Origin: Mesostigma viride
Taxonomy: Eukaryota > Streptophyta > Mesostigmatophyceae > Mesostigmatales > Mesostigmataceae
Assembly: GCA_009746045.1 (NCBI GenBank)
Contig: RPFO01000164.1
Span: forward strand, 724,712 to 788,711
DNA: 64,000 nt
Reading direction: 5' to 3'
Shown here: in pieces, positions 48,040 to 59,200 of the stretch
Numbering within the stretch: position 1 is the first letter of the stretch
Layout: each line of letters starts with the position of its first letter
Made by a program: the position numbers and the translations under genes
The notes under the pieces: model-generated
What the model was told of the DNA's origin: nothing
Databases searched by the model: none
Seen by the model: only the letters and a program-made list of their open reading frames with translations

Positions 48040-49590
48040 CCCCAGCCAGCCACGCAGCCACGCAGCCACGCAGCCACGCAGCAGCGCAGCCACGCAGCCA
48101 CACAGCCACGCACCCTCCTTTCCAGCCACGCAGCCACGCAGCCACGCAGCCACGCAGCCACGCAGCCACGCAGCCACGCAGCCACGCAGCCACGCAGCCA
48201 CGCAGCCACGCAGCCACGCAGCCACGCAGCCACGCAGCAGCGCAGCTACGCAGCCACACAGCCACGCACCCTCCTTTCCAGCCAAGCAGCCACGCAGCCA
48301 CGCAGCCACGCAGCCACGCAGCAGCGCAGCCACGCAGCCACACAGCCACGCACCCTCCTTTCCAGCCACGCAGCCACGCAGCCACGCAGCCACGCAGCCA
48401 CGCAGCCACGCAGCCACGCAGCCACGCAGCCACGCAGCCACGCAGCCACGCAGCCACGCAGCCACGCAGCCACGCAGCAGCGCAGCTACGCAGCCACACA
48501 GCCACGCACCCTCCTTTCCAGCCAAGCAGCCACGCAGCCACGCAGCCACGCAGCCACGCAGCAGCGCAGCCACGCAGCCACACAGCCACGCACCCTCCTT
48601 TCCAGCCACGCAGCCACGCAGCCACGCAGCAGCGCAGCCACGCAGCCACACAGCCACGCACCCTCCTTTCCAGCCAAGCAGCCACGCAGCCACGCAGCCA
48701 CGCAGCCACGCAGCCACGCAGCAGCGCAGCCACGCAGCCACGCAGCCACACAGCCACGCAGCCACGCAGCCACGCAGCAGCGCAGCCACGCAGCCACGCA
48801 GCCACGCAGCCACGCAGCAGCGCAGCCACGCAGCCACACAGCCACGCACCCTCCTTTCCAGCCACGCAGCCACGCAGCCACGCAGCCACGCAGCAGCGCA
48901 GCCACGCAGCCACACAGCCACGCACCCTCCTTTCCAGCCAAGCAGCCACGCAGCCACGCAGCAGCGCAGCCACGCAGCCACACAGCCACGCACCCTCCTT
49001 TCCAGCCAAGCAGCCACGCAGCCACGCAGCCACGCAGCAGCGCAGCCACGCAGCCACACAGCCACGCAGCCACGCAGCCACGCAGCAGCGCAGCCACGCA
49101 GCCACGCAGCAGCGCAGCCACGCAGCCACACAGCCACGCACCCTCCTTTCCAGCCACGCAGCCACGCAGCCACGCAGCCACGCAGCCACGCAGCCACGCA
49201 GCCACGCAGCAGCGCAGCCACGCAGCCACACAGCCACGCACCCTCCTTTCCAGCCAAGCAGCCACGCAGCCACGCAGCCACGCAGCAGCGCAGCCACGCA
49301 GCCACGCAGCCACACAGCCACGCACCCTCCTTTCCAGCCACGCAGCCACGCAGCCACGCAGCCACGCAGCCACACAGCCACGCAGCCACGCAGCCACGCA
49401 GCCACGCAGCCACGCAGCCACGCAGCAGCGCAGCCACGCAGCCACGCAGCAGCGCAGCCACGCAGCCACACAGCCACGCACCCTCCTTTCCAGCCAAGCA
49501 GCCACGCAGCCACGCAGCAGCGCAGCCACGCAGCCACGCAGCCACGCAGCCACACAGCCACGCACCCTCCTTTCCAGCCAAGCAGCCACG
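48040..49590. repeat. CAGCCACG octamer minisatellite with higher-order structure
   Basis: Octamer CAGCCACG is punctuated by blocks containing CAGCAGCG, CAGCCACA and CACCCTCCTTTCCAGCCA. A 240-bp segment (48121-48360) is exactly repeated at 48361-48600, including a private GCAGCTACG variant. ORFs of 367-756 codons in several frames are artefacts of the stop-free 24-bp reading period. Confidence 0.95.
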
Positions 49591-49671
49591 CAGTCACACA
49601 GTCAAACCCCCCCTACACCCCCCCCCCCCCACCCACCCACCCCCCCACCCACTCAACACTACACGAATGAC

Positions 49672-49807
49672 TCACAAAGAACTGCTGCACCACCGATGAT
49701 CCCTGCGGGAACTGCTCTGCTGCCGACGGTCCCTGCGAAAACTGCTGCAGTGCCGACAATGCCTGTGGAAACTGCGACATTGCCGACGCTGCCTGCGGGA
49801 ACTGAAG

Positions 49808-49870
<63 letters not shown>

Positions 49871-49919
49871 AGTTGTTGCTGCAGTTGCTGCTGCAGTTGC
49901 TGCTGCAGTTGCTGCTGCA

Positions 49920-49958
<39 letters not shown>

Positions 49959-50306
49959 GCTGGACCACTTGTTTCTGCACCTCTTGACGCAGCTGCAAAC
50001 CAAGCTCTTCAACCTTCTTGCTTTGGTTCTCCATAGCTCGTTGCATCTCTCTCATCGTCTGTTCCACGCCCACCAGTACGGGGGTCGGCGGCGGCAGCGG
50101 CTGGGTACGCTCTGGCTGGGTGCGCTCTGGCTGCCGTGCAGGACCTTGCCACATCGGCCGGCGCATTGGTGGTTTGCACCGGCCAAAAAATCTACTTTCA
50201 TGGCACCAGATTTCTTTCCTAGCACCCATTTTCTACAATCGTCCCCGGCATAACACAAATCAATCAATTCGTCCATGTCATCGCTTCGGCTATCAGCATC
50301 GGGCAT
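49672..50306 (-). CDS. Polyglutamine ORF of unknown function
   Basis: A 185-codon frame begins at 50229 (MGARKEIWCHESRFFG). It continues through a Pro-rich linker (QPLPPPTPVLVG) and a predicted amphipathic helix (MREMQRAMENQSKKVEELG) into a 40-residue Gln tract from CAG repeats. An overlapping frame starting at 50306 (MPDADSRSDDMDELIDL) could be its true N-terminus if one base is missing near 50220. It may be a transposon structural or regulatory protein; I do not recognise the family. Confidence 0.35.
49810..49959. repeat. CTG/CAG trinucleotide repeat
   Basis: About 150 bp of CTG units with a nested 15-bp TTGCTGCTGCAG repeat. On the minus strand it encodes the Gln tract of the ORF above. 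Confidence 0.95.
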
Positions 50307-50488
50307 AGTTCCCGTGGCTAGTGCCCATCATTCTTTCCACCTTGAGCGGGGCGAAGTCACGAATTCAAGCGCGAAGTGCATTTGAATCAAGCGGGAACTG
50401 GGTGACACTGCTTGAAGACGTGCAGCTCCAAGGCATGCAAATGATGCAATGTATGAAAGATACGATACGCAAAGTTCAGGTGTTCAGG

Positions 50489-51480
50489 TGAAGCCGTGAA
50501 GACGTGGTGAAGACAGGTGAAGACGCGGTGAAGACGTGAAGCCGTGAAGCCGTGAAGACGTGGTGAAGACAGGTGAAGACGCGGTGAAGACGTGAAGACG
50601 TGAAGACGTGAAGACGTGAAGACGTGAAGACACGATACGGCAAGTTCAGGTGAAGTTCAGGTGTTCAGGTGAAGCCGTGAAGACGTGAAGCCGTGAAGCC
50701 GTGAAGACGTGGTGAAGACAGGTGAAGACGCGGTGAAGACGTGAAGACGTGAAGACGTGAAGACGTGAAGACGTGAAGACGTGAAGACACGATACGGCAA
50801 GTTCAGGTGAAGTTCAGGTGTTCAGGTGAAGCCGTGAAGACGTGAAGCCGTGAAGCCGTGAAGACGTGGTGAAGACAGGTGAAGACGCGGTGAAGACGTG
50901 AAGACGTGAAGACGTGAAGACGTGAAGACGTGAAGACACGATACGGCAAGTTCAGGTGAAGTTCAGGTGTTCAGGTGAAGCCGTGAAGACGTGAAGACGT
51001 GAAGCCGTGAAGACGTGGTGAAGACAGGTGAAGACGCGGTGAAGACGTGAAGACGTGAAGACGTGAAGACGTGAAGACACGATACGGCAAGTTCAGGTGA
51101 AGTTCAGGTGTTCAGGTGAAGCCGTGAAGACGTGAAGCCGTGAAGCCGTGAAGACGTGGTGAAGACAGGTGAAGACGCGGTGAAGACGTGAAGACGTGAA
51201 GACGTGAAGACGTGAAGACGTGAAGACACGATACGGCAAGTTCAGGTGAAGTTCAGGTGTTCAGGTGAAGCCGTGAAGACGTGAAGACGCGAAGACGTGA
51301 AGACGTGGTGAAGACAGGTGAAGACGCGGTGAAGACGTGAAGACGTGAAGACGTGCATGCAAGGTATCAAAGATACGATACGCCGCAAGTTCAGGTGAAG
51401 TCGTGAAGACGTGAAGACGTGAAGACGTGAAGACGTGAAGACGTGAAGACGTGAAGACGTGAAGACGTGAAGACCAGGAC
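50489..51480. repeat. GAAGACGT octamer array with about 150-bp higher-order units
   Basis: Octamer GAAGACGT is organised in higher-order units starting at GATACGGCAAGTTCAGGTGA. Start points 50634, 50791, 50940, 51081 and 51230 give periods of 157, 149, 141 and 149 bp, differing by exactly 8 bp. The last part (51405-51470) is pure octamer. Confidence 0.93.
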
Positions 51481-51579
51481 TGTCACGTGAAGACTGGGAC
51501 GTGAAGGCAAGTTGCAGCACTCGGCCGCTGCAGTCGCACGCAGGTAGAAACGAGTATTGCTGCTTGAATCTGTCAAGAC

Positions 51580-51870
51580 CCCATCGAATGTAAAACAGGT
51601 TTTTCGTAAAGAAATCCGATTTGTGGGCGGGCTTTACATATTGCTTCTGTCCAAGCACTACCGGATGTAAAACAGTATACTTCTTGAAGAAATAAGTTGG
51701 GGCTTTGTTGGGCGTCACATTTGACCGGTGGGCGGAGTTTCCTGCTTCTGTGAAGGCGCCATCGAATGTAGATCAGTAGATTTTCTAAAGAAATCTGAGT
51801 TGTGGGCGGGGCCTTTATTGCTTGTGTCCATCCACCACCGGATGTAGAACAGTAGACTTATTGAAGGTGA
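51580..51870. repeat. Diverged tandem repeat of about 80-100 bp
   Basis: Four diverged units share (T/C)CGGATGTA(A/G)AACAG or TCGAATGTA, AAAGAAATC, GTGGGCGG and TTGCTTSTGTCC. Confidence 0.55.
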
Positions 51871-52007
51871 ATCACGATACAACAGCTGTAGTTGACAACA
51901 TCATGACCGGCACATCTTTCCCCCACCGCTGCTCAACCCGGTCCCCCCCAAACTCCTCCACACTTGCCCACCTTTCCACCCTCCTCCACGGCCCGTTGTG
52001 TTTGCAG

Positions 52008-52779
52008 GCGTTGGCACAAAGGGAGGAGGCCGTGCGAGCCGGGAAACTCACGGTATGGTTTGATTTCTAGTTTTGTATTAGGACCCTAGGGTAGCTATGT
52101 TATATAGGCATGTCTGACAGCATAGCTCACCATTTCATTACCATGGGATGCTGAGCATACCATTTCCAGAGATATCAGTCACTCTTCGCAGTTGACAAGT
52201 CAGAGAAAGCAATCAAGTGCAGCGTTCACAACTCTTGCCGCTCGTAACCTTTTGTCTGCCCGGTTTGGCAGCTCCCTGTCTTTGCTTTCTCTCGTATTTC
52301 TTTCTTTTGTCTCTTTTCTACATCTTTCTTTGCTAATTCTTGAATATATGATGCTATTGTAGCATCCTTCTAGCGCGGATCGCTCTTAATATCCTTCTCG
52401 CGCACGTTTCCTCGCTTTTTCTCATGTAAGAGCGTCTTCCCTGCCCATGCAGCGTGTACCTGGTGTGTGTGGCTCTGCCTTGCCAATCACAACTGACCGA
52501 CATGCTGGTCAGGCACTGCAGGTCGTTGCCCTTGCGTGTGTGAACCTGCTGTTTTGGCTGTTCCCATGGCCGCTGCGTGTGTCCGTGAATGATACCATGG
52601 GAGGGAGACTTCTCCCATGGGTCCCCTTCGCTGACACTCGTGATGTAGGTTCGCGTCGACTTGTTTCTCTCACTGTGCCCATATTGGCCTCGCACGGCTT
52701 TGTCTCTCATTCCTTGTTTGCATGCGGCGGCGTGTAGACCATCATCTTAATCCGAGACCGCAACAGCAAGGGCCAGGAG
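52008..52779 (+). CDS. CFAP299: CFAP299-like exons (ciliary protein), fragment
   Basis: Two small phase-0 exons with good splice sites: 52008-52052 encodes ALAQREEAVRAGKLT, and 52738-52779 encodes TIILIRDRNSKGQE. Together they match the conserved centre of CFAP299 (C4orf22), a cilia/flagella-associated protein. The acceptors TTTGCAG and GTGTAG and donors GTATGG and GTGAGT are consensus-like. I could not find the flanking exons (a helical N-terminal part, and the next segment after the Gln-Glu). The pair lies inside the 14.4-kb TIR insertion, so it may be a captured gene fragment. If it is part of a real gene, the other exons must lie beyond or between the repeats. Confidence 0.6.
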
Positions 52780-52969
52780 GTGAGTAATTGCTGAGGGCAT
52801 GGCTCCTATCCCTTGATGAGTCTAGCGCCATGTACCACCCTCTATGCCTGCATATAGGTGACGCATTGAAAATGCAAGCATCTTACTAGAAGTAGCACGG
52901 GCCTCCGAGGTGAGATTTTGCGCAGGCCTCATGATCCCAATGGACCTGCGAAGCGCATGGCGCGCATGG

Positions 52970-53945
52970 GCGGCCGGCCGGCGCAGCTGGCATGCGGCGG
53001 GGCGGGGCTGTCGACGGGCGGCGGGGCAGGGCCGTCGGCGCGCGGGGGCCAGCGGCGCTGCCGGTGCGCGCGGGCGGCGGGCCGGCGCACCTGGCATGCG
53101 GCGGGGCAGGGCTGTCGACGGGCGGCGGGGCGGGGCAGTCGACGGGCGGCGGGGCAGGGCCAGCGGCGCTGCCGGCGCGCGTGGGCAGCGGGCCGGCGCA
53201 GCTGGCATGCGGCGGGGCGGGGCTGTCGACGGGCGGCGGGGCAGGGCTGTCGACGGGCGGCGGGGCAGGGCCGTCGGCGCGCGGGGGCCAGCGGCGCTGC
53301 CGGCGCGCGCGGGCGGCGGGCCGGCGCACCTGGCATGCGGTGGGTCGGGGCTGTCGACGGGCGGCGGGGCGGGGCAGTCGACGGGCGGCGGGGCAGGGCC
53401 GTCAGCGCGCGGGGGGCCAGCGGCGCTGCCGGCGCGCGTGGGCGGCGGGCCGGCGCAGCTGGCATGCGGCGGGGCGGGGCAGTCGACGGGCGGCGGGGCG
53501 GGGCAGCCGGTGGCGGCGGGGCGGCGCCGTCGGCGGGCGGCGAGGTGGCGCAGCCAGCGCGCAGCGAGGTGGCAGCGGCGGCGCAGCCTGCATGCGGCGG
53601 GGCAGGGCTGTCGACGGGCGGCGGGGCGGGGCAGTCGACGGGCGGCGGGGCAGGGCCGTCGGCGCGCGGGGGGCCAGCGGCGCTGCCGGCGCGCATGGGC
53701 GGCGGGCCGGCGCAGCTGGCATGCGGCGGGGCGGGGCTGTCAACGGGCGGCGGGGCAGGGCCGTCGGCGCGCGGGGGGCCAACGGCGCTGCCGGCGCGCG
53801 TGGGCGGCGGGCCGGCGCAGCTGGCATGCGGCGGGGCGGGGCAGCCTGTCGACGGGCTACGGGGCGGGGCAGCCGGCGCGCGGCGGGCCGGCGGCGCAGC
53901 CGGCGGGCGGCGGAGCGGCGGAGCGGCGGAGCGGCACAGCCGGTG
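52970..53945. repeat. GC-rich tandem array with GTCGAC blocks
   Basis: Repeated blocks combine GGCGGGGC(G/A)GGGC, TGTCGACGGGCGGCGGGG, GTCGGCGCGCGGGG, CCAGCGGCGCTGCCGG and GGCGCAGCTGGCATGCGG in variable order. It is open in most frames on both strands (200-370 codons) solely because of composition. Confidence 0.9.
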
Positions 53946-53997
53946 CCTGAAAAACGCGGTCGCTCAATGAAGGTGCACCACGCCGTCTTCTTCCAGG

Positions 53998-55492
53998 TAC
54001 AGGGCAACACAGAGACCTGGTTGTCCTACCGGCCCACGGAGTCCCAAAAGACGCCGTGGCAGCCCGCGGGGACTCGACAGGAAGGCGCGCCACGGTGGGG
54101 AAGGCGATGACACAGCCATACAGGTTTGATGCGGAGGGGCGGCCGCTGTTTGGCGTCCGACTTGTGGATCCAGACCGCATTCCGATGTTGCAGGACACCC
54201 CAGCCTTCGCACCATTGAACATGGAGTTTCTGGGGAAGGAGCTGGAGTCGATCAAAACAAGGGTCGAGAAGTTGCCCCATGGCATCTGGCAGTGGTACTT
54301 TCCGCCCGACACCATCAAGCCAAACAAGGCCTTTTTTCGCAAGTCAAGTCCCACATGCCCCTGAGGAGGTGCCTGAGGAGTGGCGCCCTTTGCCGTGGCC
54401 ATCTCGCGCGGACATCTCCACCCTGCGTGAGCACGATGCAGCGCCTGAACCACCACCGACGCAAGAAGAGCACTTCATGGCGTTGGTTGACGCAGAGGCG
54501 GTGCGCGTCACCCCGCTGGTAGACCGAGTTCGTCATGATGGCCACACACAGCAGGAATGGGCGGCAGAAGACAGGGCCATGGCAGCCAAGGTCGCTTACT
54601 TGAAGCGCATGCAAGGCGTTGAGAAAGGCTCCGCTGTTCTATACTGGCACCCTTCAGCTGGTATTCTCTGCAACTCGAAGCTCACGTGGACTCCAGTCCT
54701 CGTTGGCATCATCAAGGAGGTGGTTGCGAAGGAGGATGGCGGCCAACCTTCTATTGAGCTCTTTGTATACCGCGCTAAGCATTTGCATGACACGTGGCAC
54801 CCGTGGAATACAGACATTGCGCAATGGCCCCATCCACCAACCACTGCGGCGCACACGGTGATCATCACCGCCTCAGACCTCGTCTTGACACAAGTGGTGG
54901 GCAAGCGAGGTCAGCCGCCCCATGGAGTCTCCTTGGGTGCGAACAAAAAGCTCACCAAGGAGTGCCTCAAGGCGCTGAAGGAGGTGCCCTATGACGCGGA
55001 ACACCCGGTCGTGAAGTGGCAAGATGCTGAATGCTCGAAGGGCATCGTCGGCATGGCGAAGGCATGCTGGGAAGGCGTAACGCTGCAGGTCAAGAGTGGC
55101 AGCCGCAACCTCGTAGGGCAAGTCGTGTGTCATTGGGCGTCGGAGCGTGTGACATCCGCGGACGGTCGCACCGAAAGCCGGGACGGCAGGTACCATGGTC
55201 GTGTCGCTGTTGTCGACACGCAAAACGACATGGTAGCCATGTACTGGGGTGCCCGTTGGGAGGAGGACGCGGTTTCTTGCGTGCCTCTCCACGAGCTGGA
55301 GGCACAGATCTGCGGGTGCCCCGGTGTGGTCGTCCCTGCGTTGCAAGCGCCGGATATCACCCTGGCCGAGGCTCGATTGCGCGAGATGGTTCCACCCAGC
55401 GACGTTGTGGCGGAGAACAACAACGCAGGCGCCTCCCGGCGTCGGAAGCGAGCGCTCATCCTTGCCGATGACGATGACGACGACGACGACTG
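53998..55492 (+). CDS. Large unrecognised protein, frameshifted
   Basis: Coding-like sequence runs through three frames. It starts VQGNTETWLSYRPTESQ (53998, after a good CTTCTTCCAG acceptor), then MTQPYRFDAEGRPLFGVRLV (54106-54340), then EEVPEEWRPLPWPSRADIS to a C-terminal acidic tract (IEIDD-poor, Asp run near 55470). A single-base slip in the T6 run at 54331-54336 reconciles the last two frames. The 54.6-55.3 kb part has two beta-rich segments (GSAVLYWHPSAG ... and GRVAVVDTQNDMVAMYWG ... VPLHEL) reminiscent of chromatin-reader folds, but I cannot assign a family. Its position suggests a protein encoded by the 14.4-kb insertion, perhaps transposase-associated. Confidence 0.45.
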
Positions 55493-56232
55493 CTGTAGCG
55501 CAAGCAGCGTTGTTGTCATTGAGCTGCTCATGTGCTGCTGCTGCTGCTGTGCTGCCATGCTATTGCTGCTGCATTGCTGCCGTGCTGCTGCTGTGCTATT
55601 GTGCTGATGTGTTGCTGCATTGCTGCCGTGCCGCTGATGTATTGCTGTCGTGCTGCTGTGTTGATGCACTGCTGCATTGCTGCCGTGCTGCTGAGCTAGT
55701 ACTGCCTATTAGTGAATTTCCTATCAATGGACTATAGTCCACTGATAGGAAATTCAGGAATCGGCATACTAAGTTGCTGCTGCGCTGACTTGTGCTCCTG
55801 CTATGCGGCCGTGTTGATGTGCTACAGTTGTGCTGCTGCTGTGCTACGGTCATGCTGCTGCTGTGTTGCTGGGCTGATGTGTTGTTGCATTGATGTAGTG
55901 GCTATTGTTCCGCTACTACAATTTGCTACTGATGCCGCTGCTGGTGCTTTTTTGCATGTCAGTGCCCGCTATGTTCACACCACTGTTGCCGCGGTTGGTA
56001 TCGCGTGATTTCCACCGGTTGTGCGTTGACATGTGTTACTCATGCATTTGCCCCTATATTTGGTAGCACGCGGTTTCGCGTTAGTTAGGTGCAGACAGCT
56101 GCATGTAGACAAACATCTTGTTTAAGTCGGTCAATTAACTGTTCTTGACGCATCATGGTCCAAGTCGACCGACCTGTAGGGACCAGTAGAGCAATTGTCT
56201 AGGAGAAAGAGCGTGATCGCTGCAGAAGCCGC
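55493..56232. other. TGCTG-rich spacer and possible LINE 5' UTR
   Basis: 55500-55700 and 55770-55900 are rich in TGCTG, TGCTGTGCT and TTGCTGC repeats. A 44-bp near-perfect palindrome lies at 55713-55756. The 5' end of the LINE lies somewhere before 56233 but is not defined. Confidence 0.45.
55713..55756. repeat. 44-bp palindrome
   Basis: TGAATTTCCTATCAATGGAC and its reverse complement meet at TATA, with one mismatched pair. There is no spacer. Confidence 0.75.
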
Positions 56233-59200
56233 GTGGCAGCCGTGGCTGTACCTGTAGTACGACCTGCATATACAGGTTGGGGGTATGTCTTGGAAGGATA
56301 TCACGCCGGCTGCCGGCTGCCGTGGCATCTCCCGGCCGCCCGGCAGGAAGAGCTGCTTTCCCTGGACGAGCGGGTGGGTCAGGAGGTGGTCGAGTTCGTC
56401 ACGGCGGTGGCTCGAGACGCACAGGTCTCGGTGCGGGCGGCCTACCTCGCGGGCGGCGCCGACCTGGGCCTCATGTCCCCGCGGCAGCTTCGCCTCTTCT
56501 TGGACGCCCAGGCCCCGCCTCCCGGCCCGGTTGCCAGTGGGGGCTTTCTCATCACCTCCCTCAGCCTGGCGCAGGCCGCCATGCTGCGCGTGGAGTTCGG
56601 GGCCCCCATCGCGGTTCAGGGCGGCCAGGCCATCTTGGTGGACTCGGCCGGGCGCGCCCAGCCCCTAACCGCGGGGACGCCTGTTTCTGCCTTCCTCCAC
56701 GACATCCTGGAGTTGGCAGGCATCCCGCACGAATGGCACCCCGCGGCTGACCAACCAGCCGGCATCCTCTCGCGCGCCCAGATTGCTGCTCTCCCGGGTT
56801 GCTGGGAGGCCGGCTGGGACCCGCCCCCCCCTCATGTCCGGTCCCTTCTGGAGGGGGACGACCCCGAGTCGGGCTCCTGTGCCATCTGCCTTGAGCCCTT
56901 CCGGCCGGGGGATGGCTTGTGTCGCCTGCCCGCGTGCGGCCACACATTCCATCAAGCGTGCATCGCGCGCAGCTTGCTCCACTCCGTGCCGCGCTGCCCG
57001 TTGTGCCGGGCTGTTGTGCCGCCCCCTGGGACTGCGCTTCCTCTCGGCCCGCCCCCGGTCTCGCTGGGTCCCCTGCCGGGTCCCCACCGGGCCCCGGGGC
57101 CAGCTGCCTCCCCGACCCCTCGGCCGCCGTCCCCGGCCTCGTTGCCGGGGCCTGGGGTGGTCGCGGGCGCGCTGGCGAGTCCCCCTGGGAGGGGCGCCGG
57201 CGTTCTCGATCCCCCTCCGCTGGGGGTCTCCCCGGGGGGCACTGCCTCCTCCGTGGCCCCGGCGGGCATGCCGGGCGCTGGTCGGGTCGTGGTGCGCGCG
57301 CCTGCCGGCCCGGCTGGGGAGACGCCGCAGGCCCCACGTCCTGCCTTTGCTGGCGCCGCTCCCCGCCACTCAGCGCCCGCCGACGGCCTTCACCGGTGTG
57401 CCGTGCTGCTTCCCACGGGGTCCCCGTGTGCTGGTGTGTTCCACAACCGTAACCTCCTCTGCCAGCACCTTCGCGCTGTGCACCCCGATCTCGGCGCGGC
57501 GGATCTGCAGGCCATGAGCTGTTACCGGTGCCCGGAAGCTCACTGCCAGCGGGTGTACTCCATTCACGGGCGCGCTCAGCACGCGCGCGCCTGTGTTGCT
57601 CAACGGCCCCTCAACCGGCCAGCAGTCCCGGCCCCCTCCCCCCTCCCGCCTCGGCTCCCACCGGCTCCCAGCCCCCGCCGCCCGACTACTCGGCCAGTTG
57701 GCGTTGGCTTGACACGGTTCCCTGGGATGCATGCGCCATCAACCCGACGTCTACCCTGACCGACCTCCCCCACCGCGCGCGTAGCCTTTTCGCGCAATGT
57801 GCAATCGTTTCTCTCCGGCGCATGCACGCCGCTCCGGACGACCCGCTGGGCTTTAAACTGCACATGGTGACCCCCCGCCTGCTCCTCACCCCTCTCGGGC
57901 GTGGTGTGCGCGGCCTCCAGGGTGCGGTTATTGCCCGTTGCCGACGCTTTCTGCAGGGGGACTGGGAGGGGCTGTTTGGCGTGCCGCCCCCGCGCACGGC
58001 CCGGCTGTCGGGGGAGGTCAACTTCGAGCGGGTGGCCGCCGACGTCATCCGCCTCGTCCGCGAGGGGCAGCTCAGCCGGGCCATGACCCGCTTGGAAATG
58101 GCCAAGCTCGCCCCCGCCAATGCGGCTACCCTGGCGGCCTTGGAGGCTCTTCACCCTGCGGAGCCCGGATTCCAGCTGCCCGTGCCGGACCCCCTGCCGG
58201 CCCCCCTCCGGCTGGACCGCGACTGCTTCCTGGAGGTGATGCGTGCGGTCCCGCGGGCTTCCTCTACCGGGCCGTCGGGCTGGCGCTACGAGCACTTGGA
58301 GGTCCTGGTGGGGCATGGGGGCGAGGACATTCTCTTTGACACCCTCATTGACCTGGCGGCTGGTCGCGTTCCTCCCGCTGCGCGCGAGTGGTTAGCGGGC
58401 GCTCGCCTCCTCGCTCTGCTCAAGGGTGTCTTGCCCCCCCCGAGGGCAAGGTGCGCCCGATCGCCTGCGGTGAGGTGCTCCGCAAGCTCGTGGGCAAAGT
58501 GATCTGCCGCCAAAAGGCGCCCGAGCTCCGTGCCTTTTTCTGCCCGCCCCTCGCAGCGGGTGAGACCTCGGTGGCGGCCCAGCTGGGGGTGACGACTCCA
58601 GGCGGGGCGGATATCCTCATCCATTCGGTGCAGGCCTACCTCGAGGCCCACCCCACCCACGCTGTCGTCAAGGTCGACTGCCACAACGCGTTCAACAGTC
58701 TGTCCCGCGCCAGCATGTTTGCGGCCGTCATGGAGTCCTTCGAGGACTTGTACGCTTGGACAGCCGTGTGCTACGGCCAGCCCGGCCAACTGGTTCACAT
58801 CATGGAGGACGGCACTCGCGGCGGCCTGCTGTCGCGGTCGGGCACCCAGCAAGGGGACCCCCTGGGACCCCTGTACTTTGCCGCCCCCCTCCAGGGTTGC
58901 CTCCAAGCGGTCCATGCTGCCCACCCGGCGGTCGCTATTCAGGCCTACTTGGATGATATCTACCTTCTGGGCCCTGTGCCGGACACCACCGCGGCTCTGC
59001 TGGCACTGCAGACCGCGGTGGCCGACATCAACCTCCAGTTGACCCTGGCCAAGTGCGCGGTGTACTCGCCCCAAGGTGATTGCTCCGGCTTTCCGCCCCA
59101 GCTCTTGGGCCGGGACGAGCGCCTCCATGGGTTGGATGTCCTCGGCGTTCCGGTTGGCGACCCCGCGTTTGTCATCGATGCTCTGCGGGCCGCCCTCGAG

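Noticed and set aside
47770-50253. ORFs of 564-756 codons (VAAWLRGC / HAATQPRS repeats)
   Set aside because: Translations of the CAGCCACG octamer, which lacks stops in all frames; no non-repeat coding support.
52886-54110. Several 200-370 codon Gly/Arg/Ala ORFs
   Set aside because: GC-rich tandem array open in nearly every frame on both strands.
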